From Verrucomicrobiia bacterium (GTDB taxonomy: Bacteria; Verrucomicrobiota; Verrucomicrobiia; Limisphaerales; JADLHS01): a DNA stretch of 64,000 bases. The notes below the pieces were generated by a model, which did no database searches, had not been told where the DNA came from, and saw only the letters and a list, made by a program, of their open reading frames with translations. The stretch covers positions 16,135-80,134 of the forward strand of contig WYBW01000009.1 of the NCBI GenBank assembly GCA_011525685.1, written 5' to 3'. Positions 24,780 through 34,382 of this stretch are shown here, piece after piece (within the stretch, counting starts at the first letter, position 1; each line of letters opens with the position of its first letter). Both the position numbers and the translations under genes were made by a program.

Positions 24780-26173
24780 AAACAAAACACCTCCCCACCG
24801 AAGTCCTCGCCGCCCAGCGCGCCGCCAGTTTCAGCCGTCGGAACTTCCTGCGGGGCTTGGGCGCCTGTGTGGCGCTGCCGGCCTTCGAGTCGCTGCTCCC
24901 GCTCAAGTCGCTGGCCGCCGCCGGTGGTCAGATGGGCGTCACGCCGACGGGTGCGCCCCTGCGCGCAGCCTTCGTTTACATCCCGAACGGGACCATCCCC
25001 GAGGCCTGGTGGCCAAAGACCGAGGGCGCCGATTTTGAACTGAGCCGCACGTTGCAGCCGCTCGAGTCCTGCAAATCGCAGATCCAGGTGCTCGGCGGGT
25101 TGGATCACCGGAACGCCACCGCCGGCCCGGATGGCGCGGGCGACCATGCCCGGGCCAATGGCACCTTCCTCACCGGTGTGCGCATGAAGAAGAGCGCCAC
25201 CGACATTCGCGCCGGCATTTCGATTGACCAGGTCATCGCCCGGGAGATCGGGCATCTGACCCGGTTTCCGTCGCTGGAACTTTCGTGCGAGAAGGAACGA
25301 CGTTCCGGGGCCTGCGATTCAGGCTATTCCTGCGCCTATCAATTCAACCTGGCCTGGAGTTCGGCGACCACGCCCATGACGCCGGAGGCCAATCCGCGTC
25401 TCGTGTTCGAGCGGCTGTTCGGCGCCGGCGCCCCCGGCGAACGGGCTGAGAACCTCCGGCGCCGGCAGCAGGAACAGCGATCCATCCTGGACTTCGTTCT
25501 CGAAGACGCGCGCAGCATGCAACAGCGGCTTCCCTCGGGCGACAAGGCCAAGCTGGATCAATACCTCACCGGCGTGCGTGACATCGAAACGCGCATCGAG
25601 AAGGCCGAACGCTTCGGCAAGGTCGAGGACCCCGGTGTGGAGACTCCCGAGGGCATTCCCGCCAGTTACGCCGAGCACATGCAGCTCTTGTTCGACATGC
25701 TGGTGCTAGCGTTTCAGACGGATTCCACCCGCGTCGCCACCTTCCTGCTCGCCCACGACGGCAGCAACAAGTCGTTTGCGGACATCGGCGTGCCGGAAGG
25801 GCATCATGACCTGTCGCACCACATGGAGGACGCCGAGAAAATCCGGAAGCTCGAGCAGATTGATCTGTGGTACGCCAGGCAGTTTGCGAAGTTCCTCGAG
25901 AAGCTGCAGAGCACGAAGGATGTGGACGGCAACTCGCTCCTGCACAACTCGATGATCGTTTATGGCGGCGGCAATGCCGACGGCAACCGTCACACGCACC
26001 ACAACCTGCCCATCATCCTGGCCGGCGCGGGCGGCGGCGCGTTGACGCCGGGCCGCTACGTCAAGCACGGGGCCAAGCCCGCGAGCAACCTCTTCCTCTG
26101 CATGGCCGATCGCATGGGGGTGAAGGGATTGGAGCGCTTTGGTGATTCGACCGGGCGGCTGGGGAATGTTTGA
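24776..26173 (+). CDS. DUF1552 protein, Tat-exported
   Basis: 465 residues. The N-terminus SRRNFLRGLGACVALPAFESLLP is a twin-arginine signal. The mature part fits DUF1552 (FVYIPNGTIPEAWWPKTEGADFELSRTLQPLE, GGLDHRNA, GVRMKKSATDIRAGISIDQVIA, SYAEHMQLLFDMLVLAFQTDSTRV, GNADGNRHTHHNLPIILAG), a family related to the sulfatase/DUF1501 fold. Its constant partner is the multi-domain cytochrome just upstream, with overlapping start and stop. The biochemical role of the pair is not established; a periplasmic redox or polymer-processing role is inferred from export and haem motifs. Confidence 0.9.
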   Translation: MKTKHLPTEVLAAQRAASFSRRNFLRGLGACVALPAFESLLPLKSLAAAGGQMGVTPTGAPLRAAFVYIPNGTIPEAWWPKTEGADFELSRTLQPLESCKSQIQVLGGLDHRNATAGPDGAGDHARANGTFLTGVRMKKSATDIRAGISIDQVIAREIGHLTRFPSLELSCEKERRSGACDSGYSCAYQFNLAWSSATTPMTPEANPRLVFERLFGAGAPGERAENLRRRQQEQRSILDFVLEDARSMQQRLPSGDKAKLDQYLTGVRDIETRIEKAERFGKVEDPGVETPEGIPASYAEHMQLLFDMLVLAFQTDSTRVATFLLAHDGSNKSFADIGVPEGHHDLSHHMEDAEKIRKLEQIDLWYARQFAKFLEKLQSTKDVDGNSLLHNSMIVYGGGNADGNRHTHHNLPIILAGAGGGALTPGRYVKHGAKPASNLFLCMADRMGVKGLERFGDSTGRLGNV

Positions 26174-26461
26174 CGCCGGTTTGACGCGCCTCCACGGCGG
26201 GTTGCAAATCTGTGAAAGAAAGGTCGCTCGCAGATTGAACACGAGGTGGCGGGAGTCATCCGCCGAATCGTCTTGACCCAACCGGCTCATACTTTTGCGG
26301 CCGTCTCTGGCAGTCAACGAGCCAAAGCCCGGATGCATCGTTGCAAATGCTTTCGGCACCCAAATTAGCGCCGGGTTTGCTGAGACTGTCGCAGTCCTCC
26401 CGGAACCACGCTGAAACATTTTTCCTCCCGCCGGCGTCTTTCCCTGTCGTATGATGCACGC

Positions 26462-28687
26462 ATGACGCGCGGCAAACCCATCTGGCTCGTGCCATTGTTC
26501 CTGGCCCTGCTGGTCGGCGGGGCGGGCTGGTGGGCCGACCGCCAGTTGCGCCGCACGATTCAACAGGAACTGCGCGGCGATTTGCAGTCCACCCTCGAAG
26601 CCAACGTCACCGCGCTGGAAATCTGGATGGAAAACCAGCAGCGCATCGCCGCCGCCCTGGCCGGCGAACCGCGCTTCCGGGCCGTGGCGCTCGAATTGTT
26701 CGAGCGTTCCGCCACCGGCCTGACGAACCGCACCGCGTTCGCCGAGTGGTCGCGGCAGGCGATTGCCCGCGAACAACTGGCGGACCGGTTGCGCACGCTC
26801 GGCTACGGCATGGCGCACCTGGTCAGCACCAATCTTACGGTGATCGCCGACACGGGACGTGGTCGCGGCCGCTTGGGCGAACAGGTGTTCGAGGAATTGC
26901 AGTCGAAGTATCAGGAGTTGTTCGCCACCGGAGAGCCGATCCTCATCACCCCGTTCAAGCTCAGACCTCCGGAGAACCAGCGCCGCCCACCGCCGCCACC
27001 CGGCGAGGGACCTCCTCCTGTCAGGTTCGGGCCTCGCCTGGACGGCACCAACGCTCCCGGGACAACGCGCCGGGAATTCCGTCCCTTCCGCGATCTGGCC
27101 GTCATGCAGGTGTCGGCGCCGGTGAAGGACGACCAGGGCCACACCCGCGGCGCGCTTTCGCTCCTCCTGAATCCGGACGCGGAATTCTCCCGCATCCTTT
27201 CGGTGGCGCGCTCGGACGAATCCGGCGAAACCTTCGCCTTCGACGCGGATGGCCTCATGATTTCCAAAAGTCGCTTCGACGAACAGTTGAAGAAACTCGG
27301 GCTCTTGAAGGACGAGCCGGGAACCGTCTCGGCGTTGACACTCCAATTGCGCGACCCGGGCGGCGATTTGACACGAGGCTTCGAGGCCGGCACGAATTCC
27401 ACCTGGCCGCTCATCCACATGGTCGAACAGGCCATCGCTGGCGGCGCCGGCGTGGAGGTCGAGCCGTTCCGGGATTATCGCGGCGTGCCGACGGTGGGCG
27501 CGTGGCGCTGGCTGCCGAAATACAGTTTCGGCGTGGGCACCAAACTGGACGCCCGCGAAGCCTACCGGCCCCTGCGCCTGGTGCGGAACGTGTTCTCGAT
27601 CCTGTTTCTGCTGCTGATCCTGTCGTCAGTGGTGATTCTGCTGTTGTCCTTTCTGCAAGTGGTCTGGCGGCGACGGGTGACGGAGGCGGAATTGAAGGCG
27701 CGGCAACTCGGCCAATACCAGCTTTCGGAGAAGATTGGCGCGGGCGGCATGGGCGTGGTTTACAAGGCTCATCACGCATTGCTGCGACGTGAGACGGCCA
27801 TCAAATTGTTGCTGCCGGACAGGGCGGATCGCGACGCCATCGCGCGCTTCGAGCAGGAGGTCCGCCTGACCTGTCGCCTGACGCACCCGAACACGATCCA
27901 GGTCTTCGATTACGGCCACACGCCCGACGGGATCTTCTACTACGCGATGGAATATCTCGACGGATTGAACCTGCACGACTTGGTTCATCGCTACGGTCCG
28001 CAGCCGCAGGAGCGCGTGGTCCACATCCTCCGGCAAATCTGCGAATCACTGACCGAGGCGCACGGCGTGGGCCTGATTCATCGCGACATCAAGCCGGCGA
28101 ACGTCTTTCTGTGCGACCGCGGCGGTGTGCCGGACATTGTGAAGGTGCTCGATTTCGGCTTGGTGAAACAGATCAACGTCCAGGCGGACCAACCCGTCCT
28201 GCTGGAAACACCCGGCGCGGATGGCATCGTGGGCACGCCCAACTTCATCGCGCCGGAAGCCATCCGCGACTGCAACCAGGCTGACGCGCGCAGCGACATT
28301 TATTCACTGGGCGCGCTGGGTTATTTCCTGCTGACCGGCAAGGAGGTTTTCGACGGCGACACCATCGCGGAACTGTGCCGCAAGCATTTGGACGAGCTTC
28401 CCGAGCCGCCCGGAAAGCGCGCGGGAAAGGCCATTGCTCCGGAACTGGAAACACTGTTGATGCGCTGCCTCGAGAAAAACCCGGCCGCCCGACCGCAATC
28501 CGCGGCTGAAATGTCGGAGCTATTGAGCGCGTGCCGGCTGCCCGAGGTTTGGACGCGGGAACGGCGTGCGGCTTGGTGGACCGAACATCGCCAGAAGACC
28601 ACCACCCTGATCGAACCCGTCTTCCAAGCTGAGCCGGCCCAGAGCCCCAAGACTGTGAGGATTGAATTTGCCGATCGCACACCTTGA
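26462..28687 (+). CDS. Transmembrane Ser/Thr protein kinase with extracytoplasmic sensor
   Basis: 741 residues. Transmembrane helix 1 is at about 7-25, then an extracytoplasmic segment of about 350 residues with a Cache-like pattern (NVTALEIWMENQQRIAAALAGEPRF..., ALSLLLNPDAEFSRILSVARSDESGETFAFDADGLMISKSRF), then helix 2 at about 378-400 and the kinase domain to about 690. Kinase motifs: IGAGGMGVVYKAHHALLRRETAIK, HRDIKPANVF near 539 and DFG near 564. All core residues are present, so it should be active. The single-gene arrangement (extracellular sensor in front, kinase at the C-terminus) is opposite to the usual PASTA layout. It lies 288 bases after DUF1552; no ligand can be predicted. Confidence 0.9.
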   Translation: MTRGKPIWLVPLFLALLVGGAGWWADRQLRRTIQQELRGDLQSTLEANVTALEIWMENQQRIAAALAGEPRFRAVALELFERSATGLTNRTAFAEWSRQAIAREQLADRLRTLGYGMAHLVSTNLTVIADTGRGRGRLGEQVFEELQSKYQELFATGEPILITPFKLRPPENQRRPPPPPGEGPPPVRFGPRLDGTNAPGTTRREFRPFRDLAVMQVSAPVKDDQGHTRGALSLLLNPDAEFSRILSVARSDESGETFAFDADGLMISKSRFDEQLKKLGLLKDEPGTVSALTLQLRDPGGDLTRGFEAGTNSTWPLIHMVEQAIAGGAGVEVEPFRDYRGVPTVGAWRWLPKYSFGVGTKLDAREAYRPLRLVRNVFSILFLLLILSSVVILLLSFLQVVWRRRVTEAELKARQLGQYQLSEKIGAGGMGVVYKAHHALLRRETAIKLLLPDRADRDAIARFEQEVRLTCRLTHPNTIQVFDYGHTPDGIFYYAMEYLDGLNLHDLVHRYGPQPQERVVHILRQICESLTEAHGVGLIHRDIKPANVFLCDRGGVPDIVKVLDFGLVKQINVQADQPVLLETPGADGIVGTPNFIAPEAIRDCNQADARSDIYSLGALGYFLLTGKEVFDGDTIAELCRKHLDELPEPPGKRAGKAIAPELETLLMRCLEKNPAARPQSAAEMSELLSACRLPEVWTRERRAAWWTEHRQKTTTLIEPVFQAEPAQSPKTVRIEFADRTP

Positions 28688-28802
28688 CCGGGTCCGCCGA
28701 CGGCATGGTTCAGGCAGTCGGTTTCGGCCACTGGAAGCACCATCCTGCCCCCGCGCCACCCTTGATTGAGCCAGTCGGAAGTCCTCTGGATGCCGCGAAC
28801 GA

Positions 28803-29906
28803 TCAAATATTCTCCGCAATGCTCGGCGGGGGTTGGTAGGCGCTTTGTCGCTCCGGCGGAAGGGCGCTCTCCTCGGCGGCCAGGACCCGGTAGTTGCGAA
28901 TTTGAAGGGACACGGCCTTTCCGTCCTCCAAGCCCAATTGCGCGTATTCCTCCTTGGTCATGCGGCTGCGCAACACAAGTCCCGAGCCCAGCTCAAATTC
29001 CAGGCGCAGCATGATGCCCAAGAAATACGTCCGGATCAAAACGGCCCGATAAGGATACAGATTCACGTCCGGGGAAACCTGCACGGCATAGGGCCGGAAA
29101 CCAATCCGCAGCCGGGCGCCGTCCGGCTGGTCGCCCGCGGCGAATTGCAGCTCGCCCACCCGGGCCACGCCATCTTTCACCTCCGCTTCGAGCACGTTCA
29201 TCACGCCCACGAACCGCGCCACGAATTCATTGGCCGGTTGCTCATAAACTTCACGGGGCGTGCCAAGCTGTTCGAGATCGCCCTTGGAAAAAATCACGAT
29301 GCGATTCGAAACCTCCATCGCCTCCTCCTGGTCGTGCGTGACGAAAATGGTCGTCACGCTCAGTTCATGATGCAGCGTAACCAGCCATTCGCGCAGCTCC
29401 TGTCGAATCTTGGCGTCCACGGCGCCGAACGGTTCGTCCAACAGCAGCACGCTGGGTTTGGGCGCGAGGGCGCGGGCGATGGCCACGCGCTGGCGTTGAC
29501 CGCCGGAGAGTTGATGGGCGTAACGTTTCTCCAGTCCTTCCAGTCCCAGCAGCTTCACCAACTCGGCCACGCGCGCCTTGATGTCACGGCGTTTCCATTT
29601 CTTGATCTTGAGGCCGAAGGCGATGTTCTTGAACACGTTCATGTTCTTGAACAGGGCGTAATTCTGGAACACGAAACCAATGTTGCGTTGTTGCACGGAG
29701 AGGTCGTTCACCCGCTGGCCTTGGATGAAAATGTCCCCGGAGGTGGGCTCTTCCAGGCCGGCGATCATGCGCAACACGGTGGTCTTGCCGCCGCCACTGG
29801 GCCCGAGCAGCGCCATCAACTCGCCCTCCTTCACGGAAAAGGAGACGTTGTTGACGGCGGCCACCGCGCCAAACTGCTTGGTGATGTTTCTCAGTTCGAT
29901 GCTCAT
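28803..29906 (-). CDS. cysA: Sulfate/thiosulfate ABC transporter ATP-binding protein
   Basis: 367 residues from the ATG at 29906. Energises sulfate import with CysT/CysW and the binding protein Sbp. Walker A GPSGGGKTT, signature LSGGQRQRVAIARALA, Walker B VLLLDEPFGA, switch His in IFVTHDQEEAMEVSNRI, and a CysA-type C-terminal regulatory domain (EAEVKDGVARVGELQF, IGFRPYAVQV). The start overlaps the cysW stop by 4 bases. A longer open frame exists upstream in another reading of cysW and is ignored. The sulfate assignment rests on gene context (sbp, cysT, cysW). Confidence 0.9.
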   Translation of the reverse strand: MSIELRNITKQFGAVAAVNNVSFSVKEGELMALLGPSGGGKTTVLRMIAGLEEPTSGDIFIQGQRVNDLSVQQRNIGFVFQNYALFKNMNVFKNIAFGLKIKKWKRRDIKARVAELVKLLGLEGLEKRYAHQLSGGQRQRVAIARALAPKPSVLLLDEPFGAVDAKIRQELREWLVTLHHELSVTTIFVTHDQEEAMEVSNRIVIFSKGDLEQLGTPREVYEQPANEFVARFVGVMNVLEAEVKDGVARVGELQFAAGDQPDGARLRIGFRPYAVQVSPDVNLYPYRAVLIRTYFLGIMLRLEFELGSGLVLRSRMTKEEYAQLGLEDGKAVSLQIRNYRVLAAEESALPPERQSAYQPPPSIAENI

Positions 29907-30820
29907 TCTGGTTGGCGGCCCACGGCGGCTTCCGTTGCGGACACCTGGGCATTCTGATATTCCCGCTGCTGCTTCCATTCCAGCAGCGTTTTGAGACCCA
30001 ACGTCACCAGCGCCAGCAACGCCAGCAGACTGGCCACCGCGAATGCCGCCGGGCCTTGATACTCGTTGTAGAGCTTTTCGACGTGCAAGGGCATGGTGTT
30101 CGTGACGCCCGAGACGTGGCCGCTCACGACCGAAACCGCGCCGAATTCGCCCATCGCGCGCGCGTTGCACAGGATGATGCCATAAAGCAATCCCCACTTC
30201 ACGCTCGGCAAAGTCACGTGCCAAAAGGTCCGCCAGGCGCCCGCGCCCAGGGTCAAGGCGGCTTCCTCCTGCTCGCGGCCCGTCGCCTGCATCACGGGAA
30301 TCAACTCGCGCGCGACAAACGGGAACGTGACAAAGATGGTGGCCAGCGCAATCCCGGGCACGGCAAAGATGATCTGGATGTCGTGCCGGTCCAGCCACGG
30401 GCCGAGATAACCCTGCAAGCCGAACATGATCACGTAGATCAACCCGGCCACCACCGGCGAAACGGCGAACGGCAGATCAATGAGGGTGATCAGCAGTGAT
30501 TTGCCGCGGAACTCGAACTTGGCGATGGCCCAAGCCGCGCAGACGCCGAACAGCGTGTTCAGCGGCACGACGATGGCGGCGATTTGCAGCGTCAGTTTGA
30601 TCGCCGCGAGACTGTCGGGTTCGCGCAGCGACGCCCAATACAACTGCCAGCCCTTGGCCAGCGCCTGCGCGAACACGTTGATCAACGGCAGCAGCAGAAA
30701 GACCGCGAGAAACAGCCCGCACACGCCGACGAGCAGACCTTTGACCAGCGGCGATTCTTCCGTGCCGCGCTGGGACTTGGCGGTGGCGTCGCGATTCATT
30801 CTGGAAACATTGCCGCCCAT
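29903..30820 (-). CDS. cysW: Sulfate ABC transporter permease CysW
   Basis: 305 residues from the ATG at 30820, 2 bases after the cysT stop; an ATG at 30799 and a longer form from 30847 are also possible. About six transmembrane helices. The ABC permease EAA motif is seen as EEAALTLGAGAWRTFWHVTLP. FGAVSVVSGHVSGVTNTMPLHVEKLYNEY matches the CysW signature. It forms the membrane channel with CysT. It is followed by cysA with a 4-base overlap. Confidence 0.9.
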   Translation of the reverse strand: MGGNVSRMNRDATAKSQRGTEESPLVKGLLVGVCGLFLAVFLLLPLINVFAQALAKGWQLYWASLREPDSLAAIKLTLQIAAIVVPLNTLFGVCAAWAIAKFEFRGKSLLITLIDLPFAVSPVVAGLIYVIMFGLQGYLGPWLDRHDIQIIFAVPGIALATIFVTFPFVARELIPVMQATGREQEEAALTLGAGAWRTFWHVTLPSVKWGLLYGIILCNARAMGEFGAVSVVSGHVSGVTNTMPLHVEKLYNEYQGPAAFAVASLLALLALVTLGLKTLLEWKQQREYQNAQVSATEAAVGRQPE

Positions 30821-30822
30821 GG

Positions 30823-31647
30823 TCAGGTTTGATAACGGCTGGCCCACCGTTCCAGCAGGTTGATGGTGATGAGCAACAGGAAGGAAACGACCAGCAACAC
30901 CACCGCCAGCGCCATGGCCGCGGTGTAATCGTATTCCTCCAGCCGAATCACGATGAGCAGCGGAGCGATTTCCGACTCGTACGGCTTGTTGCCCGCGATG
31001 AAAATCACCGAGCCGTACTCCCCGATGGCGCGCGCGAACGCCAGGGCGAAACCCGTGATGATGGCCGGCAACAAGGTCGGGGCCACGATCGAGAAGAACG
31101 TGCGCAACCGGCCCGCTCCCAGAGTGGCTGCGGCTTCCTCGACCTCGCGCTCGAAGCTCTCCAGCACGGGTTGCAGCGTCCGCACCACGAAGGGCAGGCC
31201 GATGAAGGTCAGCGCGATCACCACCCCCAACGGCGTGAAGGAGCCTTTGATCCCCATCGGCACCAGGAACTGTCCCAGCCAGCCATTCGCCGCAAACAAG
31301 TTGGAGAGCGTCAGGCCCGCCACGGCCGTGGGCAGCGCGAAGGGAAAGTCCACCAGCGCGTCGAAGAACCGTTTGCCGGGGAATTCATAACGCACCAGCA
31401 CCCAGGCCACGATGGTCCCGAAGACTGCGTTGATTGACGCGCCAATGAGCGACGCCCCGAACGTGAGTTTGTAGGCCGCGAGCGCGCGGTCGGCCGTGGC
31501 CAGCCGCCAGAAATCCGCCCACGACATTTCCAGCGTGCGCAGGAAGAGGCCGCCGATCGGGATGAGCACGATGACGCTCAAGTACAGAATCGTGCAGCCC
31601 ATCGTCAGGCCGAATCCCGGCAGCGGATTGTGGCGTTTGGCGATCAT
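30823..31647 (-). CDS. cysT: Sulfate ABC transporter permease CysT (CysU)
   Basis: 274 residues with about six transmembrane helices. Motifs include DALVDFPFALPTAVAGLTL, the EAA loop EEAAATLGAGRLRTFFSIVAP and GEYGSVIFIAGNKPYESEIAPLLIVIRLEEYDY, characteristic of CysT/CysU. First gene of the cysTWA run; the upstream neighbour on the same strand is a glycosyltransferase 136 bases away, with sbp beyond it. Confidence 0.9.
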   Translation of the reverse strand: MIAKRHNPLPGFGLTMGCTILYLSVIVLIPIGGLFLRTLEMSWADFWRLATADRALAAYKLTFGASLIGASINAVFGTIVAWVLVRYEFPGKRFFDALVDFPFALPTAVAGLTLSNLFAANGWLGQFLVPMGIKGSFTPLGVVIALTFIGLPFVVRTLQPVLESFEREVEEAAATLGAGRLRTFFSIVAPTLLPAIITGFALAFARAIGEYGSVIFIAGNKPYESEIAPLLIVIRLEEYDYTAAMALAVVLLVVSFLLLITINLLERWASRYQT

Positions 31648-31783
31648 CTGGCACGCGCCGAAGCACGACCTCGGCCAGGTTGGAAGTTCGGTTTCACCGG
31701 GAAGGAAAGATCAGCACCAGCGACTTTCCTCACAGGGTCGCCGGACCTCGACACCAGGCAGCAGGGCGAGAGGGGAGCACGTC

Positions 31784-33001
31784 TCATGCAGGAGAAGCGG
31801 GCGAGGGCTGCGCTTGCGCCTCGAAGGCGCCGACCAGTTCCGGCAGCACGCCCTCCAACGCCACTTCGATGCGCCGCCATTCGGGAATCAACGGCGAGCC
31901 AAACAGATGATCCTGGTATTCGGCGAACGCGCGATCCAGCGCGCCGGCAAAGGCCTCGATCAATCCCAGTTCCTGGTGCCGGTCGAACTTGGGCAGGCTG
32001 TTCATCTCTGCGTGGGATTCATAGATGCGCACATAGCTCCGCGCGTTGGCCAGATAGGTGTGCTTGAGGGTGCGCAGAAAGTCGTGGGTCAGGATCGAAC
32101 CTTCCGCCGAGAGCCGCGTGAAAAACGTTCGCGCAATATCCGAAACCATCTTTTGCAATCCAGTGTTGGCGTCCTCGCCCACGTCCTGATGCTTGTGATC
32201 GTAGCGCCCCGTGATCTCCACCTGGCAGATGCGGTGCGGCCGCGTGATGCGATACATCTCCGCCAGCACGCCCACCTCGATGCCCCAATCCGAGGGAAAG
32301 AGCAAATCCGTCGCGAGGCTGGAAAACGTGGCGAACTCGCCGGACAGCGGGTAACGGAAGTCGCTCATGTATTCGAGGAAGTCCAGTTTACCCAGCACGT
32401 CGCGCAGGGCCTTGACGAACGGAAAGTAGAACAGCCGGGCCACCCGCCCATGCAGGCGATCCGAGTACCGGGCGTAGAAGCCCTTGGCGAATTGATAGCG
32501 CAGATGCACCACCGGATAGAGCAAGCGAAGCAGGAAACCGCGGTCGTAGGTCAGGATGTCGGCGTCGTGAAATGCCAGCACGGAAACCTCCGCTTTGCCC
32601 AACGCATAGCCCAGGGCGGTCCACACGGCACGGCCCTTGCCCCGCGCTCCCAACGGCAGGACCTGTCCGATCTTGTCCAGCACCGCTTGAACGGCGGGCG
32701 CGTCGTTCCAGAGCAGTGCGCCCTTTTCACCCAGCGGTTTCACGATCTCTCGCGCCTGCCCGAACTGTTCCTCGCTGCTGCGATCCAGGCTGATATAGAC
32801 CCGCTTGACGAAGTGCATCCCGGCCAGTTCGGCGATGATGTGCTGCATGGCCGGCGACGACAGATCACTAAACAATGCGGGAATGATGACGCCGATCGGC
32901 GCGCGGCGCGCGGTGCGGACGATGCTCTTCTCCATGCGTGCCAGATCTTCATCCTTGAGCAAGGTCAAGGTCGGCACCACGTTCTGTTGAAAATCAGCCA
33001 T
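31784..33001 (-). CDS. Glycosyltransferase, glucosyl-3-phosphoglycerate synthase-like (GT81)
   Basis: 405 residues, soluble. The GT-A fold is indicated by IGVIIPALFSDLSSPAMQHIIAEL, KRVYISLDRSS, GARGKGRAVWTALGYA and the metal-binding stretch VLAFHDADILTYDRG. The overall layout fits family GT81 (glucosyl-3-phosphoglycerate or mannosyl-3-phosphoglycerate-type synthases that make compatible solutes). The donor and acceptor are inferred from family resemblance recalled by eye. Placement between sbp and cysTWA on the same strand is odd: no sulfur role is known for this family. There are 207 bases to the sbp stop and 136 to cysT. Confidence 0.6.
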   Translation of the reverse strand: MADFQQNVVPTLTLLKDEDLARMEKSIVRTARRAPIGVIIPALFSDLSSPAMQHIIAELAGMHFVKRVYISLDRSSEEQFGQAREIVKPLGEKGALLWNDAPAVQAVLDKIGQVLPLGARGKGRAVWTALGYALGKAEVSVLAFHDADILTYDRGFLLRLLYPVVHLRYQFAKGFYARYSDRLHGRVARLFYFPFVKALRDVLGKLDFLEYMSDFRYPLSGEFATFSSLATDLLFPSDWGIEVGVLAEMYRITRPHRICQVEITGRYDHKHQDVGEDANTGLQKMVSDIARTFFTRLSAEGSILTHDFLRTLKHTYLANARSYVRIYESHAEMNSLPKFDRHQELGLIEAFAGALDRAFAEYQDHLFGSPLIPEWRRIEVALEGVLPELVGAFEAQAQPSPASPA

Positions 33002-33079
33002 GACAGTGAATATCAGCGTGCGTCCGCCGGACGCTTTCGGTTCTGCCCGTCAGCCAAGCGTGCTGCAAGACTAGCTTTT

Positions 33080-33119
33080 CGTCGCTCGTCCGCACAACCC
33101 CAGAATGGGGCGAGCGACG
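33080..33119. other. Hairpin downstream of sbp
   Basis: CGTCGCTCG and CGAGCGACG form a 9-bp stem around about 22 bases that include a nested CCCC..GGGG pair. It lies in the 207-base gap after the sbp stop. On the minus strand it is not followed by a T run, so it is not a standard intrinsic terminator. It may instead attenuate or stabilise the sbp message. Confidence 0.4.
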
Positions 33120-33208
33120 CACAGGTTCCGGATCATGATGATTGCTGCGTCAGAATTGGCGCGGTGGCGAATTGTGAACCGGGCTGTGCCCGGAGCGACG
33201 AACTGCGA

Positions 33209-34228
33209 TCACGGTTTGTAGATTCTGTCAAACGATCCACCCTCGGTGAAGTGATCGCGGTGCGCCTGCTGCCAGCCGCCGAACATTTCGGCGACCGTGA
33301 ACAGTTCCAGCCTTGGAAACGTGTCCGTGTGTTTCGCCGCGACGGACTCCAAAGTCGGCCGGTAGAAATGCTTGGCGGCGATTTCCTGGCCCGTCTCGGA
33401 ATAGAGATACTCCAGGTAAGCCCGGGCCACGTCCGCCGTGCCTTTGCGGTTCACATTCCGATCAATCACCGCCACGGCCGGCTCGGCCAGGATGCTGACG
33501 GTAGGCATGACGATTTCAAATTGACCGGGGTTGGTTTTCCGCGTCACGAGCAACAGCTCATTTTCCCAGTTGATGAGCACGTCGCCAATGCCGCGCTCAA
33601 TGAATGTGGTGGTGGCGCCGCGGGCGCCGGAATCGAGCACTGGAACATTCTTGTAGAGTTTGGCGACGTATTCCTGCGCCTTTTTCTGGTCGTTTTGGTT
33701 CGCCTTCAACGCATAACCCCAAGCAGCCAGATAATTCCATCGCGCCACCCCGGAAGTTTTCGGATTGGGCGTGACGACGGAAATCCCTGGTTTGACCAGA
33801 TCATCCCAGTCCTTGATGTCTTTCGGATTTCCTTTGCGAACCAGGAAACCGAGGGTCGAAACATAGGGTGAACTATTCCCGGGGAGGCGTTGCTGCCAGT
33901 CGGGGGGCAATGCCTTCGACCTCTCCGCGATGGCGTCAATGTCGTAGGCCAGCGCCAGGGTCACCACGTCGGCCCGCAAACCGTCAATGACCGAACGCGC
34001 CTGTTTGCTGGAGCCGCCGTGGGATTGTTTGACGGTGACAGTGTCGCCGGTCTTTTCCTTCCAATGTTTCGCGAACGCGGCGTTGAATTCGAGATAGAGT
34101 TCCCGGGTCGGGTCGTATGAAACGTTCAGCAGAGTGACGTCTCTCGCACCACCTGAACTCGCTGCGGCGATGCCCAACGCACTCACCAAAAAAAACGTCT
34201 TCAGATTCACGCCCGTAAAGCACTTCAT
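33209..34228 (-). CDS. sbp: Periplasmic sulfate-binding protein
   Basis: 339 residues with a signal peptide ([18 protein letters not shown]). Substrate-binding component of the sulfate ABC importer. Family motifs: [103 protein letters not shown]. The length is usual. It is transcribed divergently from the Rrf2 regulator, and the inverted repeat at 34296-34318 lies about 70-90 bases upstream of its start, a natural control point. Confidence 0.93.
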   Translation of the reverse strand: MKCFTGVNLKTFFLVSALGIAAASSGGARDVTLLNVSYDPTRELYLEFNAAFAKHWKEKTGDTVTVKQSHGGSSKQARSVIDGLRADVVTLALAYDIDAIAERSKALPPDWQQRLPGNSSPYVSTLGFLVRKGNPKDIKDWDDLVKPGISVVTPNPKTSGVARWNYLAAWGYALKANQNDQKKAQEYVAKLYKNVPVLDSGARGATTTFIERGIGDVLINWENELLLVTRKTNPGQFEIVMPTVSILAEPAVAVIDRNVNRKGTADVARAYLEYLYSETGQEIAAKHFYRPTLESVAAKHTDTFPRLELFTVAEMFGGWQQAHRDHFTEGGSFDRIYKP

Positions 34229-34295
34229 GACTCGGAGACCTGATTCAGTCAGCTCTCGTTTGAACTCTAATCCAATGCCATACTAAATCAATGTA

Positions 34296-34318
34296 TATTT
34301 ACAAGATGCTTGTAAATA
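34296..34318. promoter_or_regulatory. Perfect 10-3-10 inverted repeat, likely Rrf2 operator
   Basis: TATTTACAAG, spacer ATG, CTTGTAAATA. A perfect 10-base dyad in an AT-rich island of a GC-rich genome, about midway in the 154-base divergent region between sbp and the Rrf2 gene. A further CTACAAG half-site lies at 34324-34330. Position and symmetry suit a dimeric winged-helix repressor acting on both promoters. TTGTAA hexamers within the dyad could themselves be part of -35 elements. Confidence 0.7.
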
Positions 34319-34382
34319 GTTAACTACAAGATTCAAGATCCAATACTTGACTCGGTGAATAGAGGTTGTTAAATGGGCGGAG

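Noticed and set aside
23049..24785. 578-codon minus-strand frame opposite the cytochrome gene
   Set aside because: Shadow of the DUF1587/1592 gene, whose CxxCH motifs and domain order are convincing.
31496..33871. 791-codon plus-strand frame
   Set aside because: Antisense to cysT, the glycosyltransferase and sbp; no coherent protein features.
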